Shown here one piece after another: positions 1 through 5,942 of a stretch of 9,331 nt of DNA (positions are counted from its first letter, which is position 1; every line of letters begins with the position of its first letter). The stretch is taken from positions 1 through 9,331 of the forward strand of contig QLUL01000031.1 in NCBI GenBank assembly GCA_018725425.1. The letters are read 5' to 3'. Position numbers and translations under genes: made by a program. The notes beneath the pieces were generated by a model. It saw only the letters and a list, made by a program, of their open reading frames with translations. It did no database searches and had not been told where the DNA came from. This stretch comes from Chloroflexota bacterium. GTDB lineage: Bacteria > Chloroflexota > Dehalococcoidia > SZUA-161 > SpSt-899.

Positions 1-52
1 CCCGATAGGTGTTGCCGCCCCGTTCAACCTTCCCCCCGAAAGAATCGGCCAT
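1..52 (-). CDS. Start of an unidentified protein, cut by the left window edge
   Basis: Reading leftward from the ATG at 52-50 there is an open frame of 17 codons to the window edge, beginning MADSFGGKVERGGNTYR. It starts 12 bases after the stop of the preceding minus-strand gene and is in the same frame as it, as expected for a third cistron of the dfx operon. No convincing Shine-Dalgarno sequence precedes the ATG, so it may be translated by coupling or have another start. Too little is visible to assign a family. The reading frame is inferred from position and the plausible residue composition only. Confidence 0.35.
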   Translation of the reverse strand, partial: MADSFGGKVERGGNTYR

Positions 53-64
53 GTCGCTTGTGAA

Positions 65-370
65 TCAGTGCACATCAACGCTGATATCCAGGCTCTCGAT
101 GTCAGTAACCTCTTTCAGTGAAGATACCAGGCCAGTCAAGGTGCTGCAGATGATGTCGTTGGGAAAAGGGGTGAGAGGGACGTCCCTCCCATTGACGGAG
201 ATCTTCACATTGCCCTTCTCCTGACGAATCTCCAGATGCTGCACGCTCTCGGCACCCTTCAGCGAGGCAACAACGCCGACCGCGATATGAGCCAAGAACC
301 CTTCGACGAAGGGATTCATCTCGATGGAAATCTTGTTTACCTGGAGCCTTGCTTTAAGTGCCCCCTTCAT
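65..370 (-). CDS. Small protein of unknown function with a twofold internal repeat
   Basis: This encodes a 101-residue protein I cannot name. I chose the ATG at 370-368 because GAGGAGG lies six bases upstream; the frame stays open further upstream but there overlaps the end of dfx. The protein is two gapless copies of one unit offset by exactly 48 residues. V11-N12, P20-F21, G32, V34, S36-L37-K38, L46 and I48 recur as V59-N60, P68-F69, G80, V82, S84-L85-K86, L94 and I96. Each copy reads like strand, PF turn, helix with a G..V.SLK motif, strand. There is no signal peptide, membrane segment or metal-binding cysteine pair. It starts 38 bases after the dfx stop and is probably cotranscribed with it, so a link to redox stress is possible but only by position. 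The stop is TGA. Confidence 0.8.
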   Translation of the reverse strand: MKGALKARLQVNKISIEMNPFVEGFLAHIAVGVVASLKGAESVQHLEIRQEKGNVKISVNGRDVPLTPFPNDIICSTLTGLVSSLKEVTDIESLDISVDVH

Positions 371-408
371 CTTTAGCCTCCTCGTTTTCGATTTGCTGCT
401 GCCAACCC

Positions 409-786
409 TCAGGCAGATTTCCACAGACCGTGAATGTTGCAATACTCTCTGGCGGTTACTTTCCGGGGCTTAATGTCGAATTCTGCCTCCGGGTTTTGCC
501 CCGGGCTGAGGAATATCCGGCAACTCTTTCCGTCAGCGATTATCTCTATCCACTCGATATAGTGCTTTTTGTCCATTGGATGGGGAACATCGCCAACCTT
601 GACCCTTATTCCGCTATCCGTTGCTTCTATAACTGGTACGTGCTTTTCCCGACCAGCATCGGCTGCTTTCTCCTGCTGCAACTTCATCGGTTCCCCACAA
701 CAGACCAGTTCTCCCACTCCGGTGGCCAACACCTCAACGATATTGCCACAGATCTCGCACACATACACCTGCTTCAGTTCGGTCAT
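409..786 (-). CDS. dfx: Desulfoferrodoxin (class I superoxide reductase)
   Basis: This cytoplasmic enzyme reduces superoxide to hydrogen peroxide without making oxygen, using electrons from rubredoxin or a similar donor. The protein is 125 residues, the usual length of the family. The N-terminal desulforedoxin-type domain carries the FeCys4 centre (C10, C13, C29, C30). The C-terminal catalytic domain carries the Fe(His)4Cys site (H49, H69, H75, C116, H119) with the functional E47-K48 pair directly before H49. All ligands match the class I arrangement. The start at 786 is preferred over an ATG at 810 because GGAGG sits a few bases upstream of it and the protein then begins [10 protein letters not shown] as in homologues. 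It leads a minus-strand operon with a strong promoter near 896-923. It indicates an anaerobe that meets oxygen. Confidence 0.96.
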   Translation of the reverse strand: MTELKQVYVCEICGNIVEVLATGVGELVCCGEPMKLQQEKAADAGREKHVPVIEATDSGIRVKVGDVPHPMDKKHYIEWIEIIADGKSCRIFLSPGQNPEAEFDIKPRKVTAREYCNIHGLWKSA

Positions 787-875
787 TTTCGCTACCTCCA
801 TTCTAATCATTCCACCGATCGGACAGTTAGTATGATGCTGTAGCTACATCGGCCACCTCCCATGAGATTGTATAA

Positions 876-890
876 TAATAGTTCCTATTA
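876..890. promoter_or_regulatory. Operator-like palindrome at the dfx start site
   Basis: TAATAG (876-881) and CTATTA (885-890) are perfect inverted arms around three bases. The site begins five bases downstream of the dfx -10 box and covers the predicted transcription start, where a bound repressor would block RNA polymerase. AT-rich palindromes of about this size are typical of Fur/PerR-like and MarR/Rrf2-like regulators, but the site does not match one named box and no regulator gene is in the window. Confidence 0.4.
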
Positions 891-895
891 CTTCA

Positions 896-923
896 ATTAT
901 ACATGCCTTTCTCACATTGTCAA
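896..923 (-). promoter_or_regulatory. Consensus sigma70 promoter of the dfx operon
   Basis: On the minus strand a perfect TTGACA (923-918) and a perfect TATAAT (901-896) are separated by 16 bases. Transcription would start near 890, leaving a leader of about 100 bases before dfx. Both hexamers match consensus exactly, which is rare and suggests strong expression unless repressed. Confidence 0.8.
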
Positions 924-1011
924 TATCTGAAATGCTTCGCCCCCCAGATATCAACATTACCCGCCCGGGGTGAACACATGATCAAGTACTTTGGGTCGTT
1001 TCTGCCCCAGA

Positions 1012-1078
1012 GGACGGATCCCCGTGAGCCGTTACCCCGGTGCTTGCAGCACCCCGATAACGTTTGCAGGAGTCGTCC
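1012..1078. other. Three-tier stem-loop of unknown nature
   Basis: The outer stem pairs 1012-1021 with 1069-1078 (nine of ten positions, one as a G-U wobble). The middle stem pairs CGTTA (1030-1034) with TAACG (1058-1062). The apical stem pairs GGTGCT (1039-1044) with AGCACC (1048-1053) around a TGC loop. No protein is credible here. The element lies between the divergent dfx and tRNA-Lys promoters, and its 3' arm overlaps the weak -35 of the tRNA promoter. It does not fit any riboswitch or T-box consensus I know. It could be a small RNA, a transposon relic or a DNA-level element, and the strand is undetermined. Confidence 0.5.
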
Positions 1079-1093
1079 GCGGAGTGCTATAAT
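1064..1093 (+). promoter_or_regulatory. Promoter of tRNA-Lys (and probably selB)
   Basis: A perfect TATAAT (1088-1093) preceded by TGC (1085-1087) makes an extended -10. A weak -35, TTGCAG (1064-1069), lies 18 bases upstream. The tRNA begins nine bases after the -10 box. The -10 is the centre of a 19-base imperfect palindrome (1082-1100). Confidence 0.7.
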
Positions 1094-1102
1094 ATCACTC
1101 GT

Positions 1103-1174
1103 GGGCCGCTAGCTCAATGGAAGAGCAACTGACTCTTAATCAGTAGGTTACAGGTTCGAGTCCTGTGCGGCCCA
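1103..1174 (+). tRNA. tRNA-Lys (anticodon CUU)
   Basis: A full cloverleaf can be drawn by eye. Acceptor stem GGGCCGC (1103-1109) pairs with GCGGCCC (1167-1173); D stem GCTC/GAGC is at 1112-1115 and 1123-1126. The anticodon stem ACTGA/TCAGT encloses CTCTTAA (1133-1139), with anticodon CTT at 1135-1137. The T stem ACAGG/CCTGT encloses TTCGAGT (1155-1161). The discriminator base is A1174 and CCA is not encoded. CUU decodes AAG. The gene is not selC, the selenocysteine tRNA, despite standing just upstream of selB: it has the normal 7-base acceptor stem and a short variable loop. Confidence 0.97.
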
Positions 1175-1203
1175 TTGAGGCGCGCACTAACAGAAAGGGG
1201 GTT

Positions 1204-1222
1204 TCAGGGGGTCTGCCCCTGA
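1204..1222 (+). promoter_or_regulatory. Hairpin covering the selB ribosome binding site
   Basis: TCAGGGG (1204-1210) and CCCCTGA (1216-1222) form seven perfect base pairs around the loop GTCTG. The only purine-rich Shine-Dalgarno candidate close to the selB start, AGGGGG (1206-1211), lies in the 5' arm and would be sequestered; the TTG start follows six bases after the hairpin. No T tract follows, so it is not a classical terminator. A role in limiting selB translation is inference. Confidence 0.5.
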
Positions 1223-1228
1223 CGTATC

Positions 1229-3085
1229 TTGTATGTTCTCGGCACAGCAGGACACGTAGACCATGGCAAGTCGGCTCTAGTTCACGCCATTACCGGCACC
1301 GACCCCGACCGCCTGGCTGAAGAGAAGGAGCGAGGTATGACCATCGACCTCGGCTTCGCTTGGATCGAGCTGCCCAGTGGCCGTGAGGTCAGCATAGTTG
1401 ATGTCCCCGGACACGAGCGCTTCATTAAGAACATGCTCGCCGGCGTCGGGGGAATCGATCTCTCAATTCTGGTCGTCGCCGCCGATGAGGGGGTCATGCC
1501 CCAAACCAGGGAACATCTGGCTATCCTCGATCTCCTCAATGTGAGGCAGGGGATTGTGGTCATCACCAAGAAAGACCTGGTGGATGATGAGATGCTCGAA
1601 TTGGTTGCCATGGATGCCGAGGAGGTGATAAAGGGCACCGTGCTGGAAGGTGCTCCGATGATCACCACCTCTGCCCTGACCAGAGAAGGGCTGCCTCAAC
1701 TGCTCTCCACTATTGATAAACTCCTGGATTCCGCTACGCCGCCGAGGGATATCGGCAGGCCAAGGCTTTGCATTGACCGGGTGTTCATCATGAAGGGCTT
1801 CGGGACGGTGGTCACCGGCACGCTGCTTGATGGGAGATTCTCCGTGGGTCAGGAGGTAGAGATACTGCCGCTGGGGCAGCGATCTCATATCCGCGGATTG
1901 CAGACCCACAAACGCAAGATTGATACCGCCTTGCCGGGCAGCCGCCTGGCAATCAACCTGACCGGCATTGCTACCGAGGAGTTACAGCGAGGATTTGTGA
2001 TCACCACGCCGGGATGGCTCGTGCCCACCCGATCTATGGACGTTCAGCTCCGTGCCATCTCCGATCTGGCGCAGCCGATAACCCATAACGCAGCCATCAC
2101 CATCCATACCGGCGCCGCCGAGGCATCGGGCAAACTTCGCCTACTGGACAAGAAAAAACTCGCCCGGGGCGAAAGCGGGTGGGCACAGATAATTCTCACT
2201 CATCCGGTGGCAGTGGTTAACGGGGATCTCTTCATCATCCGCTCCTCAAGGGGAACTCTGGGCGGTGGGGCAATTATTGATACCCGGCCCAAACGGCACC
2301 GCCGTTTCCAGGCCAGCGTGATCGAAAGCCTGGAGGCCAGGGAGAAAGGGTCACCGGAGGATGTCTTTCTTGCTACCCTGGAGACCAATCAGCCGGCCGA
2401 ATTGAGCACCATCTTATCCGCTTCTAACCTCTCTCCAGACGCAGCAAGGGAAGCTCTGCAGAGGCTAGCATCCGATAATCGAGTGGTGCTACTTGGTTTC
2501 GAGCGACCGGGTGCGCTGCTCTTCACCGCAAACGGGTGGGCTCGCCTGAGAGAAGAGGCCAGGAGAGCCGCCCAGAGTCATCATCGCCAGTTTCCCCTGC
2601 GAGTGGGCGTGCCCCGGGAGGAACTCCGCAGCCGGCTCAAGATTCCCCCGCAGCATTTCAACAATGCTCTGCAAAGGCTCGTTGAGGAAGGCACCCTCAG
2701 CGAAGAGAGGGCACTGGTGAGGCTCCCCTCCCACCAGGTGAAGCTCACAGCCAGGCAGCAAATCGATGCCAATGCCTTTCTGAGATCCCTATCCGAAAAT
2801 CCCTTCTCCCCACCAGGCGAATCCCTGCCGGAACCGGAGCTGCTCAACATGCTTATCCAGCAGCGGAGTGTGGTGCAGGTGAGTAACAACGTCGTTTTTG
2901 CGGCCTCGGCCTATGATGAAATGAGCAGGCGCATCACCGAGCACCTGAAATCCGAAGGGAAGATAACCGTGGCTGAGGTGCGAGACATGTTCCAGACCAG
3001 TCGCAAATATGCCCTTTCGTTGATGGAGCATCTCGACGAGCAGAGGATAACTCGCCGCGTAGGCGACGAACGCGTGCTGCGATGA
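1229..3085 (+). CDS. selB: Selenocysteine-specific elongation factor SelB
   Basis: SelB is the EF-Tu-like GTPase that brings Sec-tRNA(Sec) to the ribosome at UGA codons marked by a SECIS hairpin. The 618 residues match the usual bacterial length of about 610-640. The GTPase domain has the P-loop GTAGHVDHGKS (5-15), DVPGH (58-62) and TKKD (113-116). A beta-barrel domain follows, starting near MKGFGTVVTG. The C-terminal third contains winged-helix repeats that bind the SECIS RNA, ending in the typical DMFQTSRKYALSLMEHLD helix. The start is taken as TTG at 1229 because an in-frame TGA lies at 1220-1222 and the family begins MYVxGTAGHVDHGK. It starts 54 bases after tRNA-Lys with no visible terminator or second promoter, so it is probably read from the tRNA promoter. 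No selA, selD or selC is in the window. Confidence 0.96.
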   Translation: MYVLGTAGHVDHGKSALVHAITGTDPDRLAEEKERGMTIDLGFAWIELPSGREVSIVDVPGHERFIKNMLAGVGGIDLSILVVAADEGVMPQTREHLAILDLLNVRQGIVVITKKDLVDDEMLELVAMDAEEVIKGTVLEGAPMITTSALTREGLPQLLSTIDKLLDSATPPRDIGRPRLCIDRVFIMKGFGTVVTGTLLDGRFSVGQEVEILPLGQRSHIRGLQTHKRKIDTALPGSRLAINLTGIATEELQRGFVITTPGWLVPTRSMDVQLRAISDLAQPITHNAAITIHTGAAEASGKLRLLDKKKLARGESGWAQIILTHPVAVVNGDLFIIRSSRGTLGGGAIIDTRPKRHRRFQASVIESLEAREKGSPEDVFLATLETNQPAELSTILSASNLSPDAAREALQRLASDNRVVLLGFERPGALLFTANGWARLREEARRAAQSHHRQFPLRVGVPREELRSRLKIPPQHFNNALQRLVEEGTLSEERALVRLPSHQVKLTARQQIDANAFLRSLSENPFSPPGESLPEPELLNMLIQQRSVVQVSNNVVFAASAYDEMSRRITEHLKSEGKITVAEVRDMFQTSRKYALSLMEHLDEQRITRRVGDERVLR

Positions 3086-3161
3086 ACACGACTTCTCCAT
3101 TCAATGGATGCACCTATTATTATGTCAAGTTCTCAACCCTGAACAACATCAAGCCCGGCCC

Positions 3162-3190
3162 TTTATCCGGTTCCTCATTTGATATATAAT
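3162..3190 (+). promoter_or_regulatory. Possible promoter of the SDR gene
   Basis: TATAAT (3185-3190) is a perfect -10 box. The hexamer 17 bases upstream (3162-3167, TTTATC) matches only half of the -35 consensus. Transcription would start near 3197, leaving about 25 bases before the ATG, including the GGAGG site. The rest of the 3086-3222 spacer shows no terminator with a T tract. Confidence 0.4.
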
Positions 3191-3222
3191 CAATTATAGC
3201 TGCATGAGGAGGAGGGAACATT

Positions 3223-4203
3223 ATGATCGCGGTTACCGGGGCGACGGGACACATAGGGAACGTCTTGGTTCGAGATCTGCTCGCTAGAGGTGAAGAGGTT
3301 CGCACAATAATCCCTCCGTTTGAGGACACTGTAGCCCTCGAAGGATTGAGGGTCGAAAAGATCGAAGGAGATCTACGAGACCTTGACTCCCTGACCGAAG
3401 CCTTCAAGGGGGCTGATGTAGTCTATCATCTGGCTGGCGTCATATCGATCTCAGCAGGCAAGACTGAATTGCTGCATCAAGTCAACGTCATGGGGACACG
3501 TAATGTGGTAGATGCGTGCTTAAGATCCGGTGTCAGGCGGTTAGTTTACACCAGCTCCATCCATGCCTTTGTGGAGCCTCCTCACGGTACAGTTATCGAT
3601 GAAATGACCCCAATTAACCCGGACAAGATCATAGGGGAGTACGCCAGGTCCAAAGCTGAGGCCACTCTGGAGGTTCTCAATGGAATAAAGAATGGCCTTG
3701 ATGCGGTGATAGTATTCCCCTCGGGCGTTGTGGGGCCTCATGACTACCGACTATCGGAAATGGGACAATTTTTTGTAGATTTCGTCAAGGGGAAGCTCAG
3801 GATCTACGTAGATGGAGCCTATGATTTTGTTGATGTTCGTGATGTGGTACAGGGCCATATCCTCGCTTGTGAGAAGGGGATTGCTGGGGAGGGCTACATC
3901 CTGTCGAATGTAAGAGTCACCGTGCGAGATTTACTCTCCATGCTGGAGGAAATAACGGCAATCAGGTCACCTTCCTTCAAGGCACCTGCTTGGTTAGCTC
4001 GAATAGTAGCTCGATTCACTCCCTTATATTGTGCTCTAACGAAGACCAGGCCCCGTCTCACGACCTACTCACTTTACACTCTTAACGCCAATTGCTTGAT
4101 AAGCAACGAGAAGGCTCGCCGTCAATTGGGCTATTCGCCCCGCCCTATTGCAGAATCTATCCAGGACAGTATCAAATGGTTCAAGAAGGCCGGGGTAGCC
4201 TGA
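3223..4203 (+). CDS. NAD(P)-dependent epimerase/dehydratase (extended SDR)
   Basis: This is a 326-residue extended short-chain dehydrogenase with a Rossmann fold, probably acting in the cytoplasm on a nucleotide sugar or a dihydroflavonol-like ketone. The dinucleotide-binding motif is TGATGHIG (5-12). D50 and the DVVYHLAG segment (65-72) follow the fold order, the catalytic serine is in YTSS (109-112), and the active-site pair is Y140 and K144 in YARSK. A GVVGPHDYR segment and the C-terminal substrate-binding part resemble the dihydroflavonol-4-reductase/HpnA-like branch, so the substrate cannot be fixed. The ATG has a strong GGAGG site (near 3208-3215). It stands alone between selB and mgtE, so the context does not reveal a pathway. 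A hopanoid or glycan role would be speculation. Confidence 0.9.
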   Translation: MIAVTGATGHIGNVLVRDLLARGEEVRTIIPPFEDTVALEGLRVEKIEGDLRDLDSLTEAFKGADVVYHLAGVISISAGKTELLHQVNVMGTRNVVDACLRSGVRRLVYTSSIHAFVEPPHGTVIDEMTPINPDKIIGEYARSKAEATLEVLNGIKNGLDAVIVFPSGVVGPHDYRLSEMGQFFVDFVKGKLRIYVDGAYDFVDVRDVVQGHILACEKGIAGEGYILSNVRVTVRDLLSMLEEITAIRSPSFKAPAWLARIVARFTPLYCALTKTRPRLTTYSLYTLNANCLISNEKARRQLGYSPRPIAESIQDSIKWFKKAGVA

Positions 4204-4269
4204 TCAGGTTCCATGGCATTTAACTATTGCATTTGAGGTTTGCCTGCCCCGTGAAACTGGAAGCAGGTT

Positions 4270-4320
4270 TTAGGTTCTAGGTTCTCCATTGCATCCTCCA
4301 ATGTAGAACATAGAACATAA
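4270..4320. repeat. Inverted repeat with heptamer arms, upstream of mgtE
   Basis: Arms 4270-4291 and 4299-4320 pair at 19 of 22 positions around the seven-base loop CATCCTC. The left arm contains TAGGTTC twice in tandem (4271-4284), and the right arm contains GAACATA twice in tandem (4306-4319). The hairpin ends 20 bases before the mgtE ATG and therefore probably lies in its leader. It may be a repeat relic or a cis-regulatory hairpin. The rest of the 4204-4340 spacer shows no clear promoter. Confidence 0.75.
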
Positions 4321-4340
4321 TGAAATTGCAGGAGTAAGTG

Positions 4341-5690
4341 ATGAAAGAGCTTATTGGACCCGAGATTCAGCAGTTGATTCACGACAAGAACTGGCGTGTC
4401 CTGAAGAAAACTCTCTCGGGGAATCCGGCTCCGGATATAGCCGATCTATGGGAGACCCTCGATGAGCAGGACATGTTTATCATTTTTCGTCTTTTATCCA
4501 AGCAACTCGCGGCTGATGTATTCAACGAACTCGACCCCGACAGGCAGATAAGTCTTCTGGGGCAGATGCGCAGCGCGCACGTCCGGGACATCATCTCCGA
4601 ATTGCTCCCTGACGAACGAACGGACTTGTTCGAGGAGCTTCCCGGGAAGATGACTCAGAAGCTCCTCAATCTACTGCCACCGGAGATTCGTAAAGAGTCG
4701 CTGGAATTACTTGGCTATCCCAAAGACAGCGTAGGGCGATTGATGACTCCACACTATGTAGCCATTTGCCCGCAATGGACTATCGAGCGGGCATTAGAGC
4801 ATATTCGCCTATATGGGTGTGATGCCGAAACGATTGATATGGTCTATGTGGTCGACGAAAAATGTCATTTGATTGACGAGATACCTTTAAGGAGACTGAT
4901 TCTGGCCGATCCTCAGCAGACAATTGAATGCCTTATGGACCGCAGATTCGTCTCGGTTTCGACATTAGATGATCAGGAGAAAGCTGTTGAGGTGATACAA
5001 CGATACAATCTGGTGGCTCTCCCTGTGATTGATTCGGAGAACGTACTGGTGGGAATTGTGACGGTGGATGATATCCTGGACGTGTTGCAGGAAGAGGTCA
5101 CGGATGATATTCAGAAAATGGCGGGTATAGTGGCAGATAAAGACCTACTCATTGACGCTTCGGTATTCAAGGTTGTCAAGGCTAGGATGCCCTGGTTGCT
5201 AATATGCTTGGCCGGAGGGTTAGTGGCGGGTGGAGTTATTGCAGTTTTTGAAAATGCATTAGCATCAGTACTTGCTTTGGCATTCTATGTTCCGGTAGTA
5301 ATGGGCATGGGTGGTAATGCCGGCACTCAAACGAGCACTGTTATTGTCAGAGGAATCGCTACCAAGCAAATAGACCCAAAACGAATATGGAGAACACTTT
5401 TCAAAGAACTCAAAATCGGGGCTGCCATAGGTTTGATTTCTGGAATCGCGGTTGGTGCGGCTGCTTTTCTTTGGCAGGATTTAATAGAATTGAGCATGAC
5501 GGTTGGATTTGCGATGTTCTTTACAGTTATGGTGGCTGCTACCGCGGGAGGTTTATTGCCCTTTATATTTAAATTGTTACGCATAGACCCGGCCTTGACT
5601 ACAGGACCATTTGTTACCACCATAAAAGATGTTACTGGTTTGCTTATATACTTTGCATCAGCCATGCTTTTTATGAGGCACCTAATGTAA
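4341..5690 (+). CDS. mgtE: Magnesium transporter MgtE
   Basis: MgtE is a homodimeric inner-membrane Mg2+ channel gated by its own cytoplasmic Mg2+ sensor. The 449 residues are the normal length. An N-terminal helical domain with repeated LxxLxP-type units (about 5-128) is followed by two CBS domains (about 132-250, with RLMTPHYVAI and LMDRRFVSVS). A connecting plug helix (about 255-280) leads to five membrane segments from PWLLIC (284) onward. The signature MGMGGNAGTQTSTVIVRG (321-338) and TTGPFVTTIKDVTGLLIYF (420-438) are intact, including D430, which corresponds to the pore aspartate. ATG at 4341 is preferred to GTG at 4338 because AGGAG (4330-4334) is better spaced. No M-box is visible, so Mg2+ control is probably mainly by protein gating. 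Its codon usage becomes AT-richer in the membrane half. Confidence 0.96.
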   Translation: MKELIGPEIQQLIHDKNWRVLKKTLSGNPAPDIADLWETLDEQDMFIIFRLLSKQLAADVFNELDPDRQISLLGQMRSAHVRDIISELLPDERTDLFEELPGKMTQKLLNLLPPEIRKESLELLGYPKDSVGRLMTPHYVAICPQWTIERALEHIRLYGCDAETIDMVYVVDEKCHLIDEIPLRRLILADPQQTIECLMDRRFVSVSTLDDQEKAVEVIQRYNLVALPVIDSENVLVGIVTVDDILDVLQEEVTDDIQKMAGIVADKDLLIDASVFKVVKARMPWLLICLAGGLVAGGVIAVFENALASVLALAFYVPVVMGMGGNAGTQTSTVIVRGIATKQIDPKRIWRTLFKELKIGAAIGLISGIAVGAAAFLWQDLIELSMTVGFAMFFTVMVAATAGGLLPFIFKLLRIDPALTTGPFVTTIKDVTGLLIYFASAMLFMRHLM

Positions 5691-5697
5691 GGAGGAA

Positions 5698-5803
5698 GTA
5701 AGCGTTCAGCCATCAATGTGGTCAGCATTGAGCAGTTTAAATAACGCTTTAAGTAGAAAGGACCACATTCCTGATGGCTAGTAGTTGACTGCTGAACGCT
5801 TAC
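5698..5803. repeat. MITE-like palindromic element downstream of mgtE
   Basis: Perfect 13-base terminal inverted repeats, GTAAGCGTTCAGC (5698-5710) and GCTGAACGCTTAC (5791-5803), bound a 106-base element with no ORF. Inside, CATCA (5711-5715) pairs with TGATG (5772-5776), and ATGTGGTC (5716-5723) pairs with GACCACAT (5761-5768), leaving a 37-base core. The right arm carries about 14 extra bases (5777-5790) that break an otherwise near-continuous palindrome. It begins seven bases after the mgtE stop. I see no clear target-site duplication. As RNA it would fold into a long hairpin and might stop or stabilise the mgtE transcript. Confidence 0.7.
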
Positions 5804-5856
5804 GCTAATCTATTTCTCCATAGCAGTGTGGTGGCTGAAGTTCTAATGTTCACAAA

Positions 5857-5919
5857 GAGTTTAGAGTTCTGAGGAGGCAGAAGGGGGAAGGGGCCATCTA
5901 AACTCAATACTCATTACTC
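5857..5919. repeat. Second inverted repeat associated with heptamers, upstream of yajC
   Basis: GAGTTTAGA (5857-5865) and TCTAAACTC (5897-5905) are perfect nine-base arms. The left side continues as heptamers GAGTTTA, GAGTTCT, GAGGAGG (5857-5877), and the right side as TAAACTC, AATACTC, ATTACTC (5899-5919). Between the arms TTCTG/CAGAA (5867-5871 and 5878-5882) encloses AGGAGG, a Shine-Dalgarno-like loop with no start codon after it. The design resembles the hairpin at 4270-4320, but the sequence differs. Confidence 0.55.
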
Positions 5920-5942
5920 ACATTGTAAAGAGGAGGGTAACA

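Noticed and set aside
50..67. The TGA ending the repeat protein could be a selenocysteine codon, since the frame stays open behind it and selB is nearby.
   Set aside because: No stable SECIS-like hairpin is visible after the TGA (only a four-pair stem), no cysteine or redox motif surrounds it, and an ATG follows 12 bases later, so a normal stop and new start is simpler.
358..843. Plus-strand ORF of 161 codons opposite dfx.
   Set aside because: It is the antisense shadow of a gene with all metal ligands intact.
1012..1078. T-box leader or known riboswitch.
   Set aside because: No T-box sequence or other consensus core is present, and no suitable downstream gene follows on either strand.
903..1112. 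Plus-strand ORF of 69 codons upstream of tRNA-Lys.
   Set aside because: It runs through the stem-loop and the tRNA promoter, has no ribosome site and gives an unstructured, low-complexity product.
1204..1222. Hairpin taken as the rho-independent terminator of tRNA-Lys.
   Set aside because: It has a stable stem but no T tract after it, and the selB start follows within six bases.
3123..3128. Perfect TTGACA on the minus strand between selB and the SDR gene.
   Set aside because: No -10 box lies 15-19 bases downstream on that strand, and no minus-strand gene follows.
4204..4340. M-box magnesium riboswitch upstream of mgtE.
   Set aside because: The 137-base spacer is taken up largely by an unrelated heptamer hairpin and shows none of the conserved M-box segments.
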